Made by a program: the position numbers and the translations under genes. DNA of 43,605 nt from Burkholderiaceae bacterium (GTDB lineage Bacteria; Pseudomonadota; Gammaproteobacteria; Burkholderiales; Burkholderiaceae_C), in contig JAIESZ010000321.1 in NCBI GenBank assembly GCA_019745615.1, positions 1 through 43,605 of the forward strand, written 5' to 3'. The number at the start of each line of letters is the position of its first letter. The first letter of the stretch is position 1. Shown here piece after piece: positions 16,326-24,433 of the stretch. Below the pieces are notes generated by a model. That model made no database searches. It was given only the letters and a program-made list of their open reading frames with translations, and was not told the origin of the DNA.

Positions 16326-16487
16326 TTACCAACTCTCAAAAAACGCCCACGCCACGCGGTAATCGTCTTCGCGGCTGGCGCGGGTGAAGGGGGCGATGTA
16401 GTAGGTGCTCTGCACTTGGCGTGGGCCGCCGGGCAGGATATCCCCTGTGAGCCGCTGGTGGATGCTGGTGCGCTCGGCAGAGTTCAT
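16326..16487 (-). pseudogene. Duplicated C-terminal fragment of the PglX/DrmMI-like methylase
   Basis: A 53-aa frame whose second half, APFTRASREDDYRVAWAFFE, closely matches the C-terminus of the large methylase (APFTRASRKEDYRVAWGFFE). The DNA at 16335-16450 is clearly similar to 19187-19300 but not identical. Its ATG overlaps the TGA of the PIN gene as ATGA. It is the tail of a diverged second methylase allele, left by recombination or by insertion of the HTH/PIN/zinc-ribbon block. Confidence 0.8.
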
Positions 16488-17173
16488 AGATGAGTCTTTG
16501 TTGATAACTGCGGCAAAGTCAGTTTCCAGTGCACAGCCAAAGCAGCGGCCAGTTTCTTGTTGTCAAATTGTTGCGGGCTGCTAATGGAAGTGAGCAGGTC
16601 AGCCAACGAAAACGCTGGGTTTTTGAAGTCTGCTACGGTCTTTTGCAGGCTGCTGGAGACCCGCTCGGGGTTTATCTGATAGACCAGCTCTAAAACATCG
16701 CCAGGATGCAAAGGAACCACACCAAACGGCTCCAGTAGCTTGGTGGGCAAATCTTTTAGGTTGTCGGTCGCCAACACCACATCACGGCCAGTGCTTCGAG
16801 CCCAATCGGCGGCAGCCAAGGCCACATGCACATCGTCTGGGTCTGGCAATCGTAAAAGCGGTTCAAACACCCTATCGCCGCGCAGCAGTTCAAGCCGTTC
16901 GCCGTTGTCGTCCCAGTCGGGCAGCTGGAAACCAGGAACTACATACCTTTTGATGGTGTCCAGGCGCTTTTGAGCCCACACCAAGTCATCGAAGGCCACT
17001 GCGTGCCCACTGGCTTGGGCACGAAGACGCGCCCGGTGCCTGACGTATTCCACCTCAATCTGCGGGGTCCAACGTAGGTCGATTTGCTCGGCTTTGGCGA
17101 GGTCAAAGAAGGCATAAGACACTACGTCCTTGACCAAAACATTAGCGTCTGCAAGGACGATGAGCGGCGGCAT
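16484..17173 (-). CDS. PIN-domain nuclease (VapC-like toxin)
   Basis: This 229-aa protein has PIN motifs: an N-terminal strand with the first acidic residue (IVLADANVLVKD, Asp9), an EVEYVRH segment, LPDPDDVHVALAAADWA and VVLATDN. Together these give the four-acidic-residue metal site of PIN RNases. The extra C-terminal 70 residues are not part of the minimal fold. Its ATG overlaps the stop of the upstream HTH gene by one base, as in a two-gene toxin-antitoxin operon. It is longer than a typical VapC (about 130 aa) and belongs to the larger PIN group paired with excisionase-like HTH proteins. Confidence 0.85.
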   Translation of the reverse strand: MPPLIVLADANVLVKDVVSYAFFDLAKAEQIDLRWTPQIEVEYVRHRARLRAQASGHAVAFDDLVWAQKRLDTIKRYVVPGFQLPDWDDNGERLELLRGDRVFEPLLRLPDPDDVHVALAAADWARSTGRDVVLATDNLKDLPTKLLEPFGVVPLHPGDVLELVYQINPERVSSSLQKTVADFKNPAFSLADLLTSISSPQQFDNKKLAAALAVHWKLTLPQLSTKTHL

Positions 17174-17772
17174 CAGACAACAACACCTAGCTTTTTAGCC
17201 AGCGCTTGGGCTCGGGCACGAGACTGCTTACGCTGTGTCATTGATACGGCATTAGCGCTGCTGTTTTGCAGGGTCAAATCCACCGATTTACGTGCTTGGG
17301 CCAAGGTTTTGGGAGCTTGTGCAGAGGCTTGAGCGACAAGTGCCTCAAACTCGTTGGCCAGCACTTTACGGTGCCCACCCGGTGTGCGGTGCACCTTGCC
17401 TTGGTAAGTGCCAGAATCGAGCAGCGCCGCGACAAAAGGCCGCGAAAAACCACACCGGTCAGCGGCCTGTTGGGTGCTAATCCATTCGGCCTTGGCTTTG
17501 CCATCGGCTTTCATGACCCGGCTGCTAGAGGATTCGTCAGCCAGCTTGACCAACTGGCAGGCAAGGGACTCAGCGATGGCAGCAATGTCGATTGCGGACA
17601 GTGTGGCACCGTGGATTTTGAGTTCGTCTGGTAGGGCTGCGCGCAAGGCAGCAGCACAGCGCAACCGAAACGAAGAAGCAACATCCTCCCGACGTTTAGC
17701 TGGCTTGAGCACAAAGCTCTCCATCGTCTTGGCTGGGTTTGCTCGCTTGGTTTGGTGGATGATGGTGCTCAT
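17173..17772 (-). CDS. Excisionase/MerR-like HTH antitoxin
   Basis: A 199-aa protein with a helix-turn-helix of the excisionase type near residues 99-150 (STQQAADRCGFSRPFVAALL, then VHRTPGGHRKV). An N-terminal helical region of about 95 residues precedes it. The C-terminus is basic and Ala/Gln-rich. It is translationally coupled to the PIN gene and is the likely antitoxin and operon repressor. The 96-bp gap upstream (17773-17868) is AT-rich and may hold its promoter. Confidence 0.8.
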   Translation of the reverse strand: MSTIIHQTKRANPAKTMESFVLKPAKRREDVASSFRLRCAAALRAALPDELKIHGATLSAIDIAAIAESLACQLVKLADESSSSRVMKADGKAKAEWISTQQAADRCGFSRPFVAALLDSGTYQGKVHRTPGGHRKVLANEFEALVAQASAQAPKTLAQARKSVDLTLQNSSANAVSMTQRKQSRARAQALAKKLGVVV

Positions 17773-17868
17773 GGTGTGGGCCCTCCAGTTCCAGTGACGT
17801 AATAAAAATCGAAAAAATCGAATTAAATTATGCGCGACCAGCGCAAACAGAGCAACCGCAGATTGACA

Positions 17869-18330
17869 CTACTGGGCAGGAACGGCTTTTTTGAGCTCTT
17901 CCAGTAGCGAATCGGAGGTTCGATAGACCTGAGCAAGCTTGGCTGCAATGTCCTCTGGTGGTTTGGGCATGCCTTCGTGGGCGCGGGCAAAGTCAGCCAC
18001 GGCAAATGCTGCGTTGAAGTAATCAACCAACTTTTGTGCCAATTCTTTATCGAAGCAGAACCCTGCCGCGTGTACGTGTCGATAAAACTGCCCAACCACA
18101 GCCATGTCCGCTTTCTGTCCCTGTGCCGCCATGTGCATACTTAAGCTCAGGAACGCATCGAACACCGCTCGGCGCTCGTGGTACATGGCTTGCATATTGG
18201 CCCGCTTGGCTTCCTGGGCCGAACGATGGGCGCTCCAAGCCGCCCACGAAGCCACGCCTAAAGCTCCTAGAGCGACCGTTTCAGAGGCCCCCCAATCGGC
18301 AACTGCCGCTGCAATCCAAGCACAGCTCAT
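17869..18330 (-). CDS. Small protein with one possible membrane segment
   Basis: A 153-aa protein. I chose the ATG at 18330 because it follows the zinc-ribbon gene by 4 bp; a longer frame to 18564 only overlaps that gene. The N-terminus (VALGALGVASWAAWSAHRSA) could form one short membrane helix followed by positive charges. The rest is helical (HERRAVFDAFLSLSMHMAA and onward), reminiscent of small phage- or plasmid-type proteins of unknown function. It is closely linked to the zinc-ribbon and methylase genes, so it probably belongs to that transcription unit. Confidence 0.65.
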   Translation of the reverse strand: MSCAWIAAAVADWGASETVALGALGVASWAAWSAHRSAQEAKRANMQAMYHERRAVFDAFLSLSMHMAAQGQKADMAVVGQFYRHVHAAGFCFDKELAQKLVDYFNAAFAVADFARAHEGMPKPPEDIAAKLAQVYRTSDSLLEELKKAVPAQ

Positions 18331-18334
18331 TTGC

Positions 18335-19159
18335 TCACCCCTCGCTTTGCGGTGCAGACATGTCTGCAAACACGGCAAGGCCAATCCGGCACTGGGTGCC
18401 ACATTCAGGGCATTTCCAATACGCCCCTTCTCGTATTTCATGTCTGAATAGCTTGAGCACGTGACCGCATTCGGCATTTGCACAAGACACGTCTTGAACC
18501 AACGGGCGCACCATATGAGCGCCCGTTGATTCAACCTGAACGACGTGCTCAGCACCACATTCAAAGCAGACTACCGGCACTTCGGTCTGCCCACAGGGCA
18601 GACGCTTTCGCACAGTCTTGCCACAGTCCTCATTCATGCAATTGAAGGTCGTGAACGTACCAAAATTGATGTTGAAAACGGGGGATGCGAGCACAGCATC
18701 AAGCTTGACCATCAACTCATCGCAGCGACTGCGCAGCTTCCGCCAGTCATGACCACCGCTGTTGAACTGCCTCAGTGTAGGTTGATGCAAAAACGACCCA
18801 AGGGCATCGTAGCTCCCCTTAATGTCCTTCAGGTTGAACACCTTTTCGTAACCCAAGGTCTTCATTTCCTCGGCTGGAACACCGAGTTCACGCTCTTTGC
18901 CAAAAGACACGGTTCCACTCGCATCTGCCAGCGGTTCGAGTTCAAGTAGCACCTTCATGAGTTTGCCCGGCTGCCAAACGTCGTATTCCTGCGGGGGCAG
19001 TTCTTTTTCGAAGGACTTGGCCCGCTCGTAGGTAACGCATTCAATGGCCATACGCAGCTCCAGGGCCGCGTAAGTCAAACGCTCCTCGCAGCCACTAGCC
19101 ATCTCCGCTTTGGCGCGTTGCAATGCTTCTTTGGCTCTTTGGCGGAAGTTGGGATTCAT
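18335..19159 (-). CDS. Zinc-ribbon protein with helical N-terminal domain, 274 aa
   Basis: The ATG at 19159 starts 7 bp after the methylase stop; longer frames only shadow the methylase. The N-terminal half is all-helical (QRAKEALQRAKAEMASGC, then LTYAALELRMAIECVTYERA) and could be a HEPN-like fold, though no R-x4-6-H is evident. The C-terminal 90 residues hold at least three CxxC-type pairs (NEDCGK, CFECG, CANAECG, CPECGTQC), typical of zinc ribbons that bind nucleic acid. The position suggests a dedicated accessory of the methylase/helicase system. Family name unknown. Confidence 0.75.
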   Translation of the reverse strand: MNPNFRQRAKEALQRAKAEMASGCEERLTYAALELRMAIECVTYERAKSFEKELPPQEYDVWQPGKLMKVLLELEPLADASGTVSFGKERELGVPAEEMKTLGYEKVFNLKDIKGSYDALGSFLHQPTLRQFNSGGHDWRKLRSRCDELMVKLDAVLASPVFNINFGTFTTFNCMNEDCGKTVRKRLPCGQTEVPVVCFECGAEHVVQVESTGAHMVRPLVQDVSCANAECGHVLKLFRHEIREGAYWKCPECGTQCRIGLAVFADMSAPQSEG

Positions 19160-19166
19160 ATTCGGT

Positions 19167-21404
19167 TCAGGTCTCGCTGCCTTCAAAAAACCCCCACGCC
19201 ACGCGGTAATCCTCTTTGCGGCTGGCGCGGGTGAAGGGGGCGGTGTAGTGGCGCTGCACCTCACGCAGGCCGCCGGGCAGGGTGTCGTCCATGAGCCATT
19301 GGGTGATGGTGCTGCCGTCGGGCACTTTGGGGGTGCCGCCGCGTTGCAGGGTGTCGGGGTGGTCGGTGGCATCGGGGGTGGGGTAGGCCCAGAGGTCTTC
19401 CCAGCCGAATTGGCCTTCGCGGACTTTGCCATCGGGGGTGGTGATGCGGGTGCGCGGGGTTTTGGGGCCGCCTTTGCGCGCTAGGCCGACGCCGACCAAG
19501 CCTTTGCTGTTGGTAAAGACAATGCGGCCTGCCATGTCGTACCAAGTGTCGCGCTCGTAGCCTTGCATGACGGGGAACTGCACGCGGTAAATCAGCAGCA
19601 GCTCGGCCAGCGTCAGGCCCAAGGCTTGGGCCACCAGCACATCTATTTCGACCAAGGCCATGCGGCGGGCGTAGTCGGAGCGCAGGGCGCAGGTGCGCGT
19701 CCAAGTGCTGGTGAGGGCGGGCCAGAAGCCATGCGGCAGGCGCGGGTTGCCGGGCTGGCTCCAGCTTTGGTCGGCAAAGTCGAGGTCATAGACCTGCTCC
19801 CAGAGGGGGGCGTAGTGGGTGGTGAGGCAGTTGAGGGCCAGATACCGGCTGGCCTGCGCGGGCGACAAGTCAAAGCGCGGCAGTTGCAGCCAAGTGCCGT
19901 GCAAATTACTGCGGCCCATTGATTTTATATACCAATCTGCCACCAACGCGCTACTGATACAGCCTGCCGATAGCAGGTCGGCGGTATCTTGGAAGGCAGC
20001 CGATTGCACGCCGTGGATATGGGCGGTTTGCGGCGGAATGAGTGTGCCGGTGAGGGTGCGCTCGCCAGAGGGCGGAATCATGGCGCGGAAAGCCAACCGG
20101 AAAAACTCCGTCACTGCCCGCTGGCGTGGCCGGTTGACGCGATAAAGCTCCGCATCTTCCTCGGTGGGTTGGGCTGGGTGTTCTCGGTCTAGCAGCCCTT
20201 CCCATGTCACCTCCAGTGTTTCCCAGTCTAGCCAACTGACGCGCGTCGTACGGCGTAGGTATTCGGCGCGGTTGGGCATGGGCCGGTAGTTGGTGCGCGG
20301 CAGGTAGTCATCGGGCAGGGTTTCCAAGTCGATGCCGTCGTAATGTCCGTTGGCCGTACAGACCTTGCGCGGGGTTTTGTTAAACGGATTGGCCAGAAAG
20401 AAATGCGGGCCAGACAGCACCCAATCGTGCGGCGTGGCGGCAAACCCAGAGTCAGTGTTAGAGCGGCGAGTAATCGTTCCGTCAACTTGTGCGTTCTTTT
20501 CGTTCCAGCATGTTGATGGTGTGGGAAAGTAACTCTCACCCAAATCCGATAGGCGGCATGGGTGAGTGGCCAGCTTGGCGAGAACGCTGTTTAAAGCTCC
20601 AGCGTGCAGTGCGGGCAGGCGGGCACGGGATGCCGGGGTGCCGGGTTCGTCATAAAGCTGGGCAAAGGTCGTCAGCGCGGCTTCGTCCACACGCACGATG
20701 CGGTCACGGTGGCCAGCAGTATTCCACTTCCCAGCCTCATTTTTGTAGCCTCCTACGCTGCCTGTGCCATCATGCAGATAGCAGGCATCAACAGAGGTGG
20801 GAGCAAAAAGATTAGCAATTAAGTCAAAATTTATTGTCTCTCTTACTGGCCCGTACAAATTCAATGAAAACGGACGCGAGTGCCCAATTTCAAAAAGCTG
20901 TAATTCATTGATAAATCGACAAACCAACTTTAGTCGCACATACATCGCCTCGCGGAGGTTCCCGCCTTCAGGGTCGTCATACGGCCCTTCAGGATGCAAT
21001 AACCCGGTCACGCCCTGCGCGCTATTTAATCCCCAAGCCAGCGGCATAAAGCATTTGTAAAGGTTGGCCTTCATGCCTTGCAGCAGCGGGTAATTCTGCA
21101 CGGCATTCAAAAAGGCTTGCGTGCCTTCGGCTTCTTGCAGTTCGTCCGTCCATTCGGCTTGCAGGCCAGCAAATTCCCCAAAAGCCTCGGCGCGTAACTT
21201 GGCCAAATTGCTGGCACTGATTTTGCGCACAGCAAACACCGGGTTGCGTTCGCCCAAAATACCGGCTTCGTTCCATTCCACTTTCAACCAAGGCGGATTA
21301 CCCAAAATCAGGTCAAAACCGCCGTTTTGCAGCAGTACATCGGCAAAGCACAGCTCCCAGTGCATAAAGCGGCGCTGTTCGGCAATGGTTTCTACCACGG
21401 GCAC
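19167..21404 (-). pseudogene. PglX/DrmMI-like methylase, C-terminal part (out of frame)
   Basis: A 745-codon open frame that continues the methylase after the frameshift. It carries the catalytic amino-methyltransferase motif IV, GNPPWLKVEWNE, at codons 35-46 of this frame (about residue 1042 of the joined protein). The remaining 700 residues should contain the target recognition region. The track-like start is a GTG inside the repeat, without a ribosome site, so efficient independent translation is doubtful. Alone it lacks the SAM-binding motif. The C-terminal end (TRASRKEDYRVAWGFFEG) is duplicated at 16326-16487. Joined to the upstream part, the product is about 1751 aa, the size class of PglX/DrmMI proteins. 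Confidence 0.85.
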
Positions 21405-24400
21405 ACGGGCACACGGGCAAAATGTTGGCGCAGGCGGCTAATACGCAACTGGCCCAATTTGTCGTGCAGGCGCGGCGCGGGGGAGGCGGCCAATGCGGGC
21501 TGCACTTCGGCAAAACCAGCCAAACCCGATTGCACTGGCTGGAATACGGGCTCGGGCTGGTGGTTGGCGTTGTCGGCGCTGCTGCTGGCTTCGTCGCTAA
21601 ATTGCAGGTCAAAGCCGGTTTGCGGGGCAATGTCCACGACATTGCCTTCCAAAATCGCGCCCACTTCCATCCACCATTGTTCGCGGCTGGGCAGTTCGGC
21701 ACTGCGGGTAATCGGCCAAAACCACAGGGCGCACCAGTAATCCATCACCAGTTTCAGGCGGCGGAAGGGCGTGGCCAAGTCGCCATCTTCATTGAGCAAA
21801 CCGGCTTTGCGGATGGCCTCTTTTTGCGCCCGGCTGATGCGGCGTTGCTGCTCGCTGGCCGCCTCGCCGGGTTGGTGCGGCCAAACGTGCAACAGGTCTT
21901 CGGTGCGGTCGCGGTCGCGGGCCAGGGCGGCGGTGTGTTCAGCCCACAGGGTATCGACTTGCGCGCTCAGTTGTTGCAGCCGGGCAAGTTCGTAGCCTTC
22001 TAGCGGCTGCTTGAGGGCTTTGTGCCAGTCTTTCAGACGCTTAAAGTCTTCGGGGTAGAGGGCTTTGGCAGTTTTGTCGCCATAGTCGGCCATGCCGGGG
22101 TCGGGCAGCAAAAAATGCCAGATTTCATCCGGGCGGCGCGGCGCGCTGGCGGTGGCGCGGCGTGGGGCTTGTTCGTGCCACGCCGGTTTGGCGGCTTTTT
22201 TCAGGCTGGCGGCGGCATAGACTTGGTGGCGTGCGCCTATCAGGCTGTTACCGGCAAACAGTTGGTAGCCAAACCACGGCACGCGGGCGGGCAGGGGCTG
22301 GCCGTTGTCGTCTTGCTCGCCATAAATGGCATTGAGCCAGATAGAAACTTCGGCCAGCTCTACTGCCACCGGGTTTAAGTCCACGCCGTAGACGTTGCGG
22401 TCGGCCAAGTACATGCGCACTTTTTGCAGCTCTTGCGCGTATTGGTCGTGGGGGATGCGGGTTTTGAGCTCGGCCTGTTTGCGCTCTAGGTAGGCTTCGG
22501 CCAGTTGATTCACGGCTTCGTTCAAAAAGGCGGCGCTGCCCATCGCCGGTTCGCACACCGTGAGGGTGAGGATGTCGTCGGCGGTTTTAACGCGGCCATT
22601 GCTCTCGGCCAGCAGCTCTTTCAGGGCGTATTTGACGAGGCATTGGGTGAGCACCTGCGGCGTGTAGTAACTGGCGCTTTTTTGGCGGTCGCGTCCAGCC
22701 AAGCGGTAGATAAAACTGCCTTTGGGGTGCATACGCAGCTTGTGTTTGCCGTCGTCTTGCCGCTCATAGACCAGTTCATCGTCTTGGTAATCTTCAATGC
22801 GGCTGCGCGGCACAAACCAAGCGTTTTCGAGTAGGTCGGGGCCGCTATCGGCGCTGCTGGAGCGGCTGGGGCGCTCGTCGGCGGCGGATTCTTCCTCGTC
22901 TTCGTCGGCATCGTCGCTGGCGGCGCGGCCTTTTTTGGGCGCGGGCTTGACTTCGTACAGGTCTTCTTCGGCAAAAAAGCCCCGGTAACTGAGCAGGGCT
23001 TCATAGACTGCGCCCAGTTGGTTGATAGAGAGCAGTTGGTAACTGACACGGCCAGCGCGGCGGCCTTTGCCGCCTTTGCTCAAAGACAGCAGTTTGATGA
23101 CTTTTTGCCAAATTTCATTGGGAAACTGCACCTTGCCCAGCAGCGGCATGGAGGCATCGTCAAACAGGCGGCTATCGAGCGGGGCCATCGCAAAGGTGTC
23201 TTTGGCTCCTTGGGCGATGGGCTGGCCTGCATCGCGCAGGTGGGCTTGTTCGCCGCCCAAGCCGCAACCTTGGGCCACCAGTTTGAACAGGCGGCGCAAG
23301 GTGAGGTCAAAAAATTTACCTTCGCGGGCTTGCGGCGTGGTGAGGGGTTGCAGTTCGAGGTCGCGCAGGCTTTCTAGGCTGTAGCCTTTGAGGTAGACCT
23401 CGCTTTTGTTGATGGGCACATAGCCCAGCTCGGGCCGGGCTTCGATGTAGAACATGAACAGCAGGCGATAGACCATGCGCAGGCATTCGAGGCTGAGTTC
23501 ACCGGCTTCGAGCTTGTATTGGCCGGAATAGACGCTTTTTTTGCTGCCGCTGGCTTGTTCGTCCAACTGGCGGGCGGCTTCGTTGCCTAGCAGTTGGATG
23601 GCTTCGCGCAGGGCGTATTTCAAATCCTCGCTGACACCAAAGGCGTGTTTGTGCGCGTTTTCGTCCAAACTTTCGAGCAAGCTGCTGCCTTCGCCGGGGG
23701 CTAGGCTGTCTTTGTGCAGCAGGGCGGCGGCGGCTTTGAGGGTGTCGGTGTCTTTGCGGTCGAGGATGTCGGCCCAGTTAAAGCGCAGGGCGCGGTTGTT
23801 GGGCCATTTGTAGCGGTCGAGCAGCAGCCATTCGTCCAAGCCCAGCAGCAGCACATAGCGCGGCGGGTTGTCAGCGCCAAATACGGCATCGGAGAGTAAA
23901 TCGGCCCAAGTTTCGCCCTTGACGTTGGGGGGCAGGGGTTCATCGCCGTAGTGCAGGGCGGTGAGCTGGTGGTCGAGCAGGTCTTCGTCTTCGCGGCTGG
24001 GCTGGTAGGCCGGAATGATGGCCAAACGGTAAGCGGTGCCAGAACCGGCTTGGTGGCCGAGTAGCTCCCAAATGGGCAGCGGCAGGCCGGGCACCAGTTC
24101 TTGCAGCGCCGGGGTGCGAGAGGGGGCGGCATAGCCCAAGGCTTGCAGCAAGCCGGTTTGCAGTTGCACAAAGCTGGCCCAGCGCTCTTGGGCCTCATGG
24201 CCTTTTTGCACTTGGCCGCGCAAGCCAAACCAGCGCCCGGCCCAGGCTTGCAGGCGTTTGGCCGGGGTGCGCTGGGTTTCGTCGCCGGGGTGTTGGTCTT
24301 CGCTGGCCTGCCAAGCGTCTAAGCGGGCTTTAATGTCACCCTTGAAGACTTCAGCCAAGTAGTGGTGGCTGTAGAACTCGTTTTCGTTGCTGATACCGGC

Positions 24401-24430
24401 AAAGGTTTGAACGGCTTCTAATACGGGCAT
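21392..24430 (-). pseudogene. PglX/DrmMI-like adenine methylase, N-terminal part (interrupted)
   Basis: A 1012-aa product that stops 5 residues after a three-copy CACGGGCA repeat. The N-terminal 600 residues are a family-specific region. The SAM-binding motif CEPAMGSAAFLNEAV lies at about 625, and GVDLNPVAVELAEVSIWLN at about 680. The catalytic NPPW motif is missing because it lies after the frameshift, so this product should be catalytically inactive. The gene starts 3 bp after the SNF2 helicase stop, the drmD-drmMI order of class 1 DISARM. In that system the methylase marks self DNA by adenine methylation; that is established for the family and inferred here. It may be switched on when one repeat is lost. 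Confidence 0.88.
21396..21419. repeat. Three tandem copies of CACGGGCA that set the methylase frame
   Basis: Exactly three 8-bp units are present. With two units (or five), the frames at 24430 and 21404 join: the offset between them is 3026 bases, and 3026 minus 8 is divisible by 3. The joined reading is RVPVVETIAEQ across the site. With three units the reading is RVPVCPW then stop. Confidence 0.95.
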
Positions 24431-24433
24431 GGC

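Noticed and set aside
18335-19432. 365-aa start for the zinc-ribbon gene
   Set aside because: The first 91 codons are the out-of-frame shadow of the methylase tail (Pro/Thr-rich); the ATG at 19159, 7 bp after the methylase stop, is chosen.
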